Shown here: positions 34,316-42,120 of the stretch, piece after piece
Layout: each line of letters opens with the position of its first letter
How positions within the stretch are numbered: the first letter of the stretch is position 1
From: M55B127 sp035269185
GTDB taxonomy: Bacteria; Bacillota; Halanaerobiia; Halanaerobiales; M55B127
DNA: 47,315 nt
Direction of reading: 5' to 3'
NCBI GenBank assembly: GCA_964430875.1
Contig: CAYSHP010000013.1
Span: forward strand, 1-47,315
Position numbers and translations under genes: made by a program
Notes under the pieces: generated by a model
Told to the model about the DNA's origin: nothing
The model's database searches: none
Seen by the model: only the letters and a program-made list of their open reading frames with translations

Positions 34316-34350
34316 AAATACCAACCTAATTTTATATATTTTCACTTTGG

Positions 34351-34378
34351 ATTATACCATAATTTCATTGAATCGCAA
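34351..34378 (-). promoter_or_regulatory. Candidate promoter of the DUF501-ppx-GH13-antiporter operon
   Basis: Minus-strand TTGCGA (34378-34373), a 16-base spacer, and TATAAT (34356-34351) preceded by TGG (extended -10). Its start point would fall near 34345, after which the DUF501 ATG at 34315 follows. Confidence 0.7.
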
Positions 34379-34383
34379 AATAC

Positions 34384-34415
34384 ATATACAAAAATACCCC
34401 ATAAAAACGGGGTAT
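34384..34415 (-). terminator. Second of two tandem terminators after the S1 gene
   Basis: Stem ATACCCCAT with ACGGGGTAT (34394-34402 and 34407-34415) followed by TTTTG on the minus strand. It backs up the terminator at 34436-34465 and insulates the next promoter. Confidence 0.75.
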
Positions 34416-34435
34416 CAAAATATTTTTATATATTA

Positions 34436-34465
34436 TAAAATAAAAAACACCCCCACTTGGGGATG
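34436..34465 (-). terminator. Terminator after the S1 gene
   Basis: Stem CACCCCCA with TGGGGATG (34448-34455 and 34458-34465) followed by TTTTTTATTTT on the minus strand, 28 bases past the S1-gene stop. Confidence 0.85.
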
Positions 34466-34493
34466 CTCAAATACAAATATATATTAAAATTTA

Positions 34494-34862
34494 TTAATTT
34501 CTACCACTATCACTTCGCTTTTCGACTCTCTTTTTTAAGTCACTTTGCCTTTCGCTACTTTGTTGTAAAAACTCATCCATTTTTTCTTCAAAAGACTTGT
34601 TAGGTGCATGGTCAATTCTATCAGAAGGGTCATTTAATTGTTTGATAGAAAGACCTATCTTCCCATCATTATCAATATTAATAACCTTAACTTTCACTTC
34701 TTCGCCTTCTTCTAGAAAATTTCCAATATCCTTTACATAGGTATTAGCTATTTCAGAGATATGAACTAAACCAGTTTCTCCATTTGGTAATTCAATAAAT
34801 GCACCAAAATTTGTAATACCTGTTACTTCACCTTTAACTGTACTTCCAACTTCAACGGACAT
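34494..34862 (-). CDS. S1-domain RNA-binding protein (YabR/GSP13-like)
   Basis: 122 residues: one S1 RNA-binding domain (1-72; GEVTGITNFGAFIELPNGET, GLVHISEIANTYVKDI, VKVKVINID) and a basic, Ser/Arg-rich tail (about 85-122) likely to add RNA affinity. In many Bacillota this gene lies between divIC and tilS; here it is separated from tilS by 30 kb and from divIC by tex. ATG start with GGAGG. A perfect consensus promoter drives it and two terminators follow, so it is monocistronic. Confidence 0.92.
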   Translation of the reverse strand: MSVEVGSTVKGEVTGITNFGAFIELPNGETGLVHISEIANTYVKDIGNFLEEGEEVKVKVINIDNDGKIGLSIKQLNDPSDRIDHAPNKSFEEKMDEFLQQSSERQSDLKKRVEKRSDSGRN

Positions 34863-34900
34863 ATTTAAAAAAATTCCTCCTTGATATTTAATGTAAACTA

Positions 34901-34929
34901 ATTATATTATAGATAATTTGCCATGTCAA
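34901..34929 (-). promoter_or_regulatory. Perfect consensus promoter of the S1 gene
   Basis: Minus-strand TTGACA (34929-34924), exactly 17 bases, TATAAT (34906-34901). It lies in the 84-base gap after tex and about 40 bases before the start codon. Confidence 0.9.
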
Positions 34930-34946
34930 ATGATATTAAGACAAAT

Positions 34947-37100
34947 TTAAAGCTTTCTAGACAAAGATATACGTTTTCTCTTTGCGTCAATATCAATTAT
35001 CTTGACCCGAACAGTGTCACCAACCGAAATAACATTTAATGGATGCTCTACATATTTATAACTTAATTCTGAAATATGGATAAGACCATCTTGCTTAACA
35101 CCAATATCTACAAAAGCACCAAAGTCGACAACATTTCTAACTGTACCTTTAAGAATCATACCTACTTCTAAGTCTTCAAACTTCAAAACTTCATTTTTAA
35201 AGATAGGCTCAGGCAACTCATCTCTAGGGTCTAAGCCGGGTTTCTTTAGATTCTTAATTATATCTTCAAGAGTATATTTCCCAATATCACTATTATTTAG
35301 AACTGACTTTTTGTCTAACTCATTTATGTCTAATCTTAATTGACTTAATTTATCTTCATTTAAAATATCCTGGGATTGATAACCTAATTCTTTTAAAATC
35401 AAGTCTGCTTCCTGATAACTTTCAGGGTGTATGAATGTATAAGCAAAAGGATCTGCTTGACTGAAAAACTGTAAAAAACCAGAGGCTTGCTCATAGGTTT
35501 TAGCGCCGACTCCATACACATCTTTGATTTCTTTTCTCTTTTTGAACTCCCCATTTTCCTGACGATAATTAACTATTTTATCCGCAACTGAACTATTAAT
35601 ACCAGAAACATACTGTAATAATGAAGCTGAAGCAGTGTTTAAATTTACACCTACCTGGTTAACGACTGATTCCACTACTTGGTCTAAGGACTCCTTTAAT
35701 TCAGTCTGATTTACATCATGTTGATACTGACCTACACCTATAGAACGTGGGTCTATTTTAACAAGCTCAGATAGAGGATCCTGTAGTCTTCTTGCAATAG
35801 AGATTGCTCCTCTTACACTCACATCTAAATCAGGGAATTCCTTAATAGCTTCTTTGGAAGCGGAATAAACAGAAGCACCCGCTTCATTGACTATTATATA
35901 TTTAAAATTTTGTTCTCCTCCCAAATCTGAAACAAACATCTCTGTCTCACGAGAAGCAGTACCATTACCAATTGCAATTGTGTCAATATTATATTTAGTT
36001 AATAAATTTTTTATTTTCTCAGCAGCCTTATCCTTTTGTTTTTGCGGTGGATGAGGAAAAATTGTTTTGTATTCTAAAAAATTGCCCATTTCATCAATGG
36101 CAGCAACCTTACAGCCGGTTCTAAAACCGGGGTCAATCCCTAATATTTTATGACCTTTATAAGGTGGAGTTAACAGCAGGGATCGTAAATTATCTTTAAA
36201 TATTTCAATTGCACCTTCTTGAGCTCTTTCAGTTAATAAATTCCTGAGTTCTCTATTTAAAGAAGGTTCAATTAATCTTTTAAATGAATCCTTAATAGTT
36301 TCATCTAAGATTTTAGATTCTTGAGCCATTTCTTCTGATAAGATAGTGTCTTTAATTATATTAAGCATTTTTTCTTCATCATGCTCAATTTTTACCTTCA
36401 ATACTTCATCATTTTCTGCTCTGTCTATTGCTAGTACCCGATGATCTGGAATCTTATTTATTTTTTCTTTATAATCATAATAAAGTTCATATTTATTATT
36501 TTCATCTTCAACACCTTTATCTTTTTGAGAAACTATAAAACTTCTTTCTTTCATCTCAGACCTTAGATTTTTTCTGACCACATTGTTATTAGAAATCATA
36601 TCTGCAATTATATCAGCTGCACCTTGCAGAGCATCTTCTATTGTAGTTATTTCTTTTTCTTCATCTATAAATTCTTCTGCTTTTTTATCTAATTCGGCTT
36701 CTTTATACCCCTCTGAAATATACTCAGCTAAGGGTTTTAAACCCTTATCAATAGCTTTTGTGGCCCTTGTTTCTCGTTTTTCCTTAAATGGTCTGTAAAT
36801 ATCTTCAACTTCCTGTAAAGTTGTTGCATTTTGTAACTTATCCTCAATTTCATCAGTTAGTTTTTCTTTTTTAGCAAGGGTATTTTTAATTTCTTTTTTA
36901 CGTTCAAAGAGGTTAGTTAAATATTCATATTCCTCATCTATATTTCTGATCTCAGTTTCATCTAATCCACCAGTTTGTTCTTTTCTATATCTTGCAATAA
37001 AGGGAATTGTATTACCATCTTCTATTAATTCTATGACTGCTTTCACAGATTTTTGTTTAAGATCTAATTTGTTAGATATTATTTTTACAATTTCATTCAT
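34947..37100 (-). CDS. tex: Tex-family RNA-binding transcription accessory protein
   Basis: 717 residues, cytosolic. The N-terminal helical part includes NTIPFIARYRKEQTGGLDE. A YqgF-like nuclease-fold domain follows from about 315 (ILGIDPGFRTGCKVAAIDE). Helix-hairpin-helix segments lie near 470-560 (NLNTASASLLQYVSGI, SVADKIVNYRQENG). A C-terminal S1 domain is at about 645-716 (GMILKGTVRNVVDFGAFVDI, GLIHISELSYKYVEHP). Tex is involved in transcription elongation and RNA handling. It starts 11 bases after divIC. No terminator is seen before the S1 gene. Confidence 0.95.
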   Translation of the reverse strand: MNEIVKIISNKLDLKQKSVKAVIELIEDGNTIPFIARYRKEQTGGLDETEIRNIDEEYEYLTNLFERKKEIKNTLAKKEKLTDEIEDKLQNATTLQEVEDIYRPFKEKRETRATKAIDKGLKPLAEYISEGYKEAELDKKAEEFIDEEKEITTIEDALQGAADIIADMISNNNVVRKNLRSEMKERSFIVSQKDKGVEDENNKYELYYDYKEKINKIPDHRVLAIDRAENDEVLKVKIEHDEEKMLNIIKDTILSEEMAQESKILDETIKDSFKRLIEPSLNRELRNLLTERAQEGAIEIFKDNLRSLLLTPPYKGHKILGIDPGFRTGCKVAAIDEMGNFLEYKTIFPHPPQKQKDKAAEKIKNLLTKYNIDTIAIGNGTASRETEMFVSDLGGEQNFKYIIVNEAGASVYSASKEAIKEFPDLDVSVRGAISIARRLQDPLSELVKIDPRSIGVGQYQHDVNQTELKESLDQVVESVVNQVGVNLNTASASLLQYVSGINSSVADKIVNYRQENGEFKKRKEIKDVYGVGAKTYEQASGFLQFFSQADPFAYTFIHPESYQEADLILKELGYQSQDILNEDKLSQLRLDINELDKKSVLNNSDIGKYTLEDIIKNLKKPGLDPRDELPEPIFKNEVLKFEDLEVGMILKGTVRNVVDFGAFVDIGVKQDGLIHISELSYKYVEHPLNVISVGDTVRVKIIDIDAKRKRISLSRKL

Positions 37101-37111
37101 TAATTATCATC

Positions 37112-37444
37112 CTACTCCTCTGTGTTTTGCTCATTTTGTTCTTCTTGATTATTTCTATCTTTTTCTTCTTCTACAGGTATTAAAAGAATTTCACCCGGTT
37201 TTACTAAACCTAACTCTTCCCGGGCAATTTTTTCGACATAAGCGGGGCTTTTTACCCTTTCTATCTCTTCTTTGAGCTCTTTATTTTCATCTATTTGACT
37301 TTGTACCTGCTGTTGTAGGCTATTTAATCTATCTTCCATCTGGTTTACCTTCCGAATATTCATCATAAGTTTAAATGAAAAGATTACTATTACAATAATT
37401 AGTAGATAAAACATAGCCTTTTTAAAGAAAGTCTCAAAATTCAT
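37112..37444 (-). CDS. divIC: Septum formation initiator DivIC/FtsB family
   Basis: 110-residue single-pass membrane protein of the division machinery. A short cytoplasmic N-terminus is followed by a membrane helix (about 10-27), a leucine-zipper-like coiled coil (34-62; VNQMEDRLNSLQQQVQSQID) and the family motif YVEKIAREELGLVKPGEILL (72-91). The tail is Glu/Gln/Asn-rich and disordered. It normally pairs with FtsL at the septum. It sits 30 bases after the DUF2148 gene and 11 before tex. Confidence 0.92.
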   Translation of the reverse strand: MNFETFFKKAMFYLLIIVIVIFSFKLMMNIRKVNQMEDRLNSLQQQVQSQIDENKELKEEIERVKSPAYVEKIAREELGLVKPGEILLIPVEEEKDRNNQEEQNEQNTEE

Positions 37445-37474
37445 TTTATCTGCCCCTTAATTAAATATGTTCAA

Positions 37475-37987
37475 TTATCTATCAAAATAAATGCTTTTAC
37501 CAGAAGCAGAAATAGGTATACCTACAACTACTTCACCTTCTATTAAGCCCATCTTTTTAGCGGCAACACCTATTCTATACATAATTCTATTGTCTACATT
37601 TAAAATACTAGCAGTTTTTACTGCAGAACCTAATGCTATGCCAAGGTCCATTAAACGCCATGCACATATTGGTCCATCAAATTCTGGGCCTACTTTTATT
37701 TGTAAATCTTCACATTTATCAAAACCACATGCCCCACAATTTAAACCCAACACATCGGCTTCGTTTAAAGAAAGTAAAACAACTTGGTCACTTTTTCTCA
37801 CATTTTCGCCATCACGATCGAAATTACCTTTACCACTTTCATTACCATAGTTTATCATTTCATCAGCTAGTTTTCCAATTTTATCTTTACCAATTACCTT
37901 AATTTCTACATAATCACTCCCTGCAGCTTTGGGAGCAGTTCGAGCTGATACAGCCATTAATTCAGCAGCAGTTTCCATTATATTCAA
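37475..37987 (-). CDS. DUF2148 ferredoxin-domain protein
   Basis: 170 residues. An N-terminal ETAAELMAVSARTAPKAAG helix is followed by a cysteine cluster, CGACGFDKC plus a later ICAW, that resembles an iron-sulfur or metal site. The C-terminal sequence GVAAKKMGLIEGEVVVGIPI is conserved in the family, which is found mostly in anaerobes. Function unknown; probably a redox protein. The start is TTG with GGAGG seven bases upstream; the ATG three codons on is too far from it. It follows the terminator of the sugar ATPase gene and probably begins the transcript that runs into divIC and tex. Confidence 0.82.
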   Translation of the reverse strand: MNIMETAAELMAVSARTAPKAAGSDYVEIKVIGKDKIGKLADEMINYGNESGKGNFDRDGENVRKSDQVVLLSLNEADVLGLNCGACGFDKCEDLQIKVGPEFDGPICAWRLMDLGIALGSAVKTASILNVDNRIMYRIGVAAKKMGLIEGEVVVGIPISASGKSIYFDR

Positions 37988-38002
37988 TTTATTTCCTCCT
38001 TA

Positions 38003-38038
38003 ATAATTAATAAAACAGCCGGTATTACCCGGCTGTTT
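38003..38038 (-). terminator. Terminator after the sugar-ABC ATPase gene
   Basis: Stem AAACAGCCGG with CCGGCTGTTT (38013-38022 and 38029-38038), six-base loop, followed by TTTTATT on the minus strand. Confidence 0.88.
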
Positions 38039-38061
38039 ATTATTTTTAAAATATCTTTTTC

Positions 38062-39171
38062 CTAAAATATTGATTCTTCGGTTTCATTATCAAATATATG
38101 CATTTTCCTTGTATATACACCTAATTTAATTTTATCGCCGACTTCAGCATCACTTTCTGCATCTACTCTTGCAATCATTTCGTGTTCATCTACAGATAGA
38201 TAAAGATAAATTTCTGAACCCATAGGTTCTACAACTTCTACTTCTGCTTCAAATGAATTTTCAGATGTAATATCTAAATCATGAGTAATTCTTGCATCTG
38301 TGAGGTCCTCAGGTCTAATACCAAAGACAACTCTTTTACCAACATAATCTTTTATTTCATCTGTAAATTGCTCGGGTACCTTAATTCTAAAAGCGCCAAA
38401 GCCTTCTGCAAAGTAATCCTCGCCATCTTTTTCAATCTTAGCATCCATGAAATTCATTGCAGGACTTCCTATGAAACCAGCAACAAACATATTGTTTGGA
38501 TGATTATATAATTCGAGGGGTGAATCTACCTGTTGGATATATCCATCTTTAAGTACAACAATTCTGTCACCCATTGTCATCGCTTCAGTTTGATCGTGAG
38601 TTACATAAATAACAGTAGTTTTTAATCTATCATGTAATTTACTTAATTCTGTCCTCATTTGTACACGTAATTTCGCATCAAGATTTGAAAGAGGCTCATC
38701 CATTAAGAATACCTTAGGCTCTCTTACAATAGCTCTACCAAGTGCAACACGCTGTCTCTGACCACCGGATAACTGCTTGGGTTTACGATCTAAGAGAGGT
38801 TCAATACTTAAAATTTCAGCTGCTTCTTGGACTCTTCTCTCTATCTCATCTTTAGGGAACTTTCTTAATTTTAGACCAAAAGCCATATTATCATATACAT
38901 TCATATGAGGATAAAGAGCATAATTTTGAAATACCATGGCAATGTCTCTGTCTTTAGGTGGAATATCATTTACTACTGTATCTCCTATTTTAATCTTACC
39001 TTCTGTAATTTCTTCTAATCCGGCTATCATTCTTAAGTCAGTTGACTTACCGCAACCAGAAGGTCCAACTAAAACCAAAAATTCCTTATCCCTAATTTCT
39101 AAGTCCTGATCCTTCGCGGCGACTACATCACCAAATCTTTTTGTAACATTTTCAAAAGTAACACTAGCCAT
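38062..39171 (-). CDS. Sugar ABC transporter ATPase, UgpC/MsmX-like
   Basis: 369-residue ATP-binding subunit of carbohydrate importers. Walker A is GPSGCGKST (37-45), followed by D where most members have T. The other motifs are LSGGQRQRVALGRAIV (signature), VFLMDEPLSNLDAKLR (Walker B) and VIYVTHDQTEAMTMGDRI (switch His). The C-terminal TOBE part is present (VFGIRPEDL, DKIKLGVYTRKMHIFD). No permeases or binding protein are adjacent, so this is probably a shared ATPase energising several sugar importers, as MsmX does in Bacillus. Its ATG lies three bases after the LacI gene. Confidence 0.93.
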   Translation of the reverse strand: MASVTFENVTKRFGDVVAAKDQDLEIRDKEFLVLVGPSGCGKSTDLRMIAGLEEITEGKIKIGDTVVNDIPPKDRDIAMVFQNYALYPHMNVYDNMAFGLKLRKFPKDEIERRVQEAAEILSIEPLLDRKPKQLSGGQRQRVALGRAIVREPKVFLMDEPLSNLDAKLRVQMRTELSKLHDRLKTTVIYVTHDQTEAMTMGDRIVVLKDGYIQQVDSPLELYNHPNNMFVAGFIGSPAMNFMDAKIEKDGEDYFAEGFGAFRIKVPEQFTDEIKDYVGKRVVFGIRPEDLTDARITHDLDITSENSFEAEVEVVEPMGSEIYLYLSVDEHEMIARVDAESDAEVGDKIKLGVYTRKMHIFDNETEESIF

Positions 39172-39174
39172 TAA

Positions 39175-40191
39175 TTAATTCCTCCCTTGATTAATTTTTG
39201 TGGACTCACACTTTTTTAGTTCAGGTTTTAAAACTTTAATTTCTTCTTCAGCTTCATCATTATTTATTAAATTAATTAATACCTCTGCAGCCATTTTACC
39301 TGCTTGACCTAGAGGTTCAACAACTCTAGTAAGTTCAGGTTCAACAATAGAATTTATAATTGTGTCACCATAAGATATAACTGGATAATCTTGGGGAATA
39401 AAGTAGCCCCCCATTTTAATAGATTCTACTAGTCCAACTGATAATAAATCTCCTGTTACAAAAAAACTGTCCGGTGGGGTTTTTAAATCTACTAGGTTTA
39501 AAAAGGCCTGGTAGCCAGCTTCTCTACTGCCATCAGTTTCAATAATTAAATCTGGATTAAATTTAATATTTTTTTCGCTCAAAGCATTTCTATATCCTTT
39601 TACTTTTTCACTCTCAATATAATCATTACTTTCACCTGTAATTAAGGCTATATTATTATAACCCAACTTCAGCAAATGGTTGGTAGCAAGATATGCCCCA
39701 TAACTTGAATCAATTAATATTGTAGGAATTAAAATCTCTTCACATAGTCTATTAACTAATACTATATTATCATTACCTCTTAATTTAGTATTAACTATAT
39801 GCTGATCAGCTATTTCGCCTCCTAATATGATTGCTCCATCAACTCTTTTTTCTTCTAATAGATTTAAATAAGACTTCTCTTTATCTAAGTCATTATGAGT
39901 ATTACATAAAATTATTTGATATCCAGCTTCTTCTGCCAATGACTCAATATTTTCAATAATCTTAGAATAATTTCCTTTTGAAAGCCCAGGTAGTAATAAA
40001 GCTAGAATATGGGTTTCTTGTTTTGCTAGTCCTTGAGCTAATTTATTTGGTTTAAAATTATATTCTTTTGCAATTTTTAGTATTTCTTGCCTTGTTTTTT
40101 CTCCAACTCCCGGCTTACCATTAATAGCTCTTGAAACCGTTGACTCGGCAACTCCAACCATTTCTGCTATATCCTTTAGGGTCAACGGCAA
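39175..40191 (-). CDS. LacI-family transcriptional regulator
   Basis: 338 residues: N-terminal helix-turn-helix and hinge (LKDIAEMVGVAESTVSRAIN, KPNKLAQGLAKQ), then a periplasmic-binding-protein-like sensor domain (ILALLLPG, GAIILGG, GYQAFLNL, VISYGDT). It presumably binds a sugar or sugar phosphate and controls the downstream MsmX-like ATPase gene. An open frame extends upstream to a TTG at 40227, but the operator lies there and the SD (GGAGG) is eight bases before the TTG at 40191, which is taken as the start; the N-terminus is then MPLTLKDIAEM. Confidence 0.93.
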   Translation of the reverse strand: MPLTLKDIAEMVGVAESTVSRAINGKPGVGEKTRQEILKIAKEYNFKPNKLAQGLAKQETHILALLLPGLSKGNYSKIIENIESLAEEAGYQIILCNTHNDLDKEKSYLNLLEEKRVDGAIILGGEIADQHIVNTKLRGNDNIVLVNRLCEEILIPTILIDSSYGAYLATNHLLKLGYNNIALITGESNDYIESEKVKGYRNALSEKNIKFNPDLIIETDGSREAGYQAFLNLVDLKTPPDSFFVTGDLLSVGLVESIKMGGYFIPQDYPVISYGDTIINSIVEPELTRVVEPLGQAGKMAAEVLINLINNDEAEEEIKVLKPELKKCESTKINQGRN

Positions 40192-40207
40192 AATTAAAAC
40201 CTCCTTT

Positions 40208-40227
40208 TTACGCAAGGGCTTGCGCAA
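40208..40227. promoter_or_regulatory. LacI-type operator in front of the lacI-msmX unit
   Basis: Near-perfect inverted repeat TTACGCAAG / CTTGCGCAA around a GG centre (one mismatch). It is built from CGCAA half-sites like those of MalR/CcpA-type regulators and lies just downstream of the -10, where it would block transcription. Autoregulation by the LacI-family product is the obvious model. Confidence 0.7.
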
Positions 40228-40230
40228 CTC

Positions 40231-40258
40231 TATATAAGTAATTCAACATTAATGTGAA
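40231..40258 (-). promoter_or_regulatory. Candidate promoter of the lacI-msmX unit
   Basis: Minus-strand TTCACA (40258-40253), a 16-base spacer and TATATA (40236-40231), immediately upstream of the operator. Confidence 0.6.
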
Positions 40259-40282
40259 AAATCCTTTTTAATTTTCAAAAAA

Positions 40283-40858
40283 TTATTCAGAAATATACCA
40301 ATTAAGATTGCGGGAAACTTCTTTTATGGAAAGATTATCAAAAACGGAGTTAAACTGGCTGATACCTTGGTCAAGATAATTAAAGTATCCGCCACCTTCT
40401 AACTTTTCAATTATATCTACAAAAAACTTATGCTGAAATTTATAATCTTGAATTAGAACTATTTTTTTAGCTATTCTTTTAGTTTCTTCGAAAAATTTAT
40501 GACGGATATTTTGATCTAAGCCATGCGCTACCATGGCTGAAATAACCATATCATAAGAATTATCAGCAAGATCCAAACCTTCTCTTATATCCCCTTTTTC
40601 ACAATAAAGATCATTATTAATTCCTCTTTTTACCATTTCAGGGGCTACATCTATTCCAGTAACTGAAAAGCCTCTTTCTTTAAATACATAACCAAAAGCC
40701 CCTGTACCACAACCTATATCTAATACTGTATCAATATCTTTGTTTTCTATAACATTAATATTTTTATCTACTATCCGGCCATAATACCAAACCTGGTATT
40801 TAAAAAAGAGTTGATAATAAGGAGCTATATTATTAAATAATTTTCCATGCTCATCCAT
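40283..40858 (-). CDS. Class I SAM-dependent methyltransferase
   Basis: 191-residue cytosolic methyltransferase. The cofactor-binding motif VLDIGCGTGAFGYVFKERGF starts near residue 44 from the ATG, followed by VTGIDVAPEMV and the motif SYDMVISAMVAHGLD. Substrate unknown; the family resembles small-molecule methyltransferases. An ATG two codons upstream (40864) almost touches the SD AGGTGG; the second ATG (40858) has proper spacing. It is the last gene of the btuC-btuD-2H-pgmB operon, 17 bases after pgmB. Confidence 0.85.
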   Translation of the reverse strand: MDEHGKLFNNIAPYYQLFFKYQVWYYGRIVDKNINVIENKDIDTVLDIGCGTGAFGYVFKERGFSVTGIDVAPEMVKRGINNDLYCEKGDIREGLDLADNSYDMVISAMVAHGLDQNIRHKFFEETKRIAKKIVLIQDYKFQHKFFVDIIEKLEGGGYFNYLDQGISQFNSVFDNLSIKEVSRNLNWYISE

Positions 40859-40875
40859 ATTCATTCCACCTATTA

Positions 40876-41529
40876 TTATTTAGAATTTAAGATTTTATCT
40901 AAATCAATTTCTTTAACAGTATCAAAACGATAATGAGCATGTCCCACTCTTGTTTCAGGACCAATTCCAACTGCAGTCATATTAGCTGCAAGAGCAGCGT
41001 CTATACCAGCCTCTGCATCCTCAAATACCAAACATTCTTCTGGTTTTAAATTCAGTTTTTCAGCTGTATGCAAAAAGAGATCAGGAGCTGGTTTTGAATT
41101 CTTAACACTATACCCATCAGAAATTGTATCAAACATATCTTTGATGTCTAATTTGTTAACCACTATTTTTGTATTTTTACTGGCAGAAGCAATCGCCATT
41201 TTATATCCTTTTTCTTTAACTCTTTTTAAAATATCTTCAATACCATCTAATAAATTATCTTCTGTAATACTTTTTAAATACTCTCTATAGTAGTTATTTT
41301 TTCGTTCTGCTAATTCTTTTCTTTCTTCGGGTGTTGCTTTTTTATCATTGGCTTCTAATAACAAATCAAGACATTCCATCCGGGAAACACCTCTAAACTT
41401 TTCATTAAATTCACGATCAAAAGCTAGACCTTCTTCATCTGCCAACTTTTGCCATCCCAAATAATGGTATTCAGCAGTATCGGTAATAACACCATCCAAA
41501 TCAAAAATAAATCCTTTTATCTCTGCCAA
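40876..41529 (-). CDS. pgmB: Beta-phosphoglucomutase
   Basis: Converts beta-glucose-1-phosphate to glucose-6-phosphate, completing disaccharide phosphorolysis. The 217 residues are a HAD phosphatase-fold mutase: GFIFDLDGVITDTAEYHYLG (6-25; nucleophile Asp and general acid Asp), FRGVSRMECLDLLL, ASASKNTK, and VFEDAEAGIDAALAA. The start is TTG with GGAGG nine bases upstream. The natural partner, a GH65 phosphorylase, is encoded 3 kb upstream, with the btu-type genes and the 2H gene in between. Confidence 0.93.
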   Translation of the reverse strand: MAEIKGFIFDLDGVITDTAEYHYLGWQKLADEEGLAFDREFNEKFRGVSRMECLDLLLEANDKKATPEERKELAERKNNYYREYLKSITEDNLLDGIEDILKRVKEKGYKMAIASASKNTKIVVNKLDIKDMFDTISDGYSVKNSKPAPDLFLHTAEKLNLKPEECLVFEDAEAGIDAALAANMTAVGIGPETRVGHAHYRFDTVKEIDLDKILNSK

Positions 41530-41544
41530 TGTGCTTTGCCTCCT

Positions 41545-42120
41545 TTATAGTTGAAATTTTTTTAAACATTTTATATCTTCATCTAAAGTTGGCCGCCAAA
41601 TTTCTATCTCTTCTGCCTTGCATTTGCGCGGAGTCTGGATACCTTCAAATCTGAAACATAGATTTTGAAAAGCTTCATCAAAACTTTGCCTCTGTTCTGT
41701 AAAAACAGTACTTGCCAATGAAATATGGAATTTCCAATTTTTATAGTTTTCTATTGTTGATACATTTTCAGTTGACAATTTTTCATGTAATTCTTTACTG
41801 AACTGAACTAACTGCTTGTTTTCTTCTACATTCAGGACTAAAAAATTGTTGTCCTTAAAAGAATAACAGTCGAAATTTTTTACAAGAATATCTATCTTAG
41901 AATACTTCAAAACAAGAGAATTAATAATTTTTACAGCATCTTTTAATCGATCTTTATATATTCTATCTAGTGTAATATGAATTTCAGGGTAAATATCGTC
42001 TGGATATAAATCAAATTGATCATGTAATTTCTCCTGTAAAAATTCTGCTAAATCTAACACATCTCCACTAGGTTTAAGTACAATAAAATATTCGTTTTTA
42101 AAGGAAGAACTTTTAACCAT
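41545..42120 (-). CDS. 2H phosphoesterase / 2'-5' RNA ligase-like protein
   Basis: 191 residues with two HxT/S motifs, HIT at 48-50 (PEIHITLDRIYKDR) and HIS at 132-134 (WKFHISLAST), the hallmark of the 2H (LigT/ThpR) fold. Members hydrolyse 2',3'-cyclic or other phosphodiester bonds, or reversibly ligate RNA ends. An open frame runs 47 codons further upstream inside the ATPase gene, but the ATG at 42120 has a good SD (GAGGGG). It overlaps the ATPase gene by eight bases, so translation is coupled. The cobamide- or metal-transport context hints at a nucleotide substrate, but this is unproven. Confidence 0.78.
   Translation of the reverse strand: MVKSSSFKNEYFIVLKPSGDVLDLAEFLQEKLHDQFDLYPDDIYPEIHITLDRIYKDRLKDAVKIINSLVLKYSKIDILVKNFDCYSFKDNNFLVLNVEENKQLVQFSKELHEKLSTENVSTIENYKNWKFHISLASTVFTEQRQSFDEAFQNLCFRFEGIQTPRKCKAEEIEIWRPTLDEDIKCLKKFQL

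Noticed and set aside
37491..37902. Two plus-strand open frames opposite the DUF2148 gene
   Set aside because: Antisense shadows of the cysteine-cluster protein, with His/Leu- or Ser/Thr-biased composition.
38062..39171. Altered Walker A (GKST followed by D) as a sign of a dead ATPase
   Set aside because: The catalytic GxxGxGKST residues are intact; only the following variable position differs.
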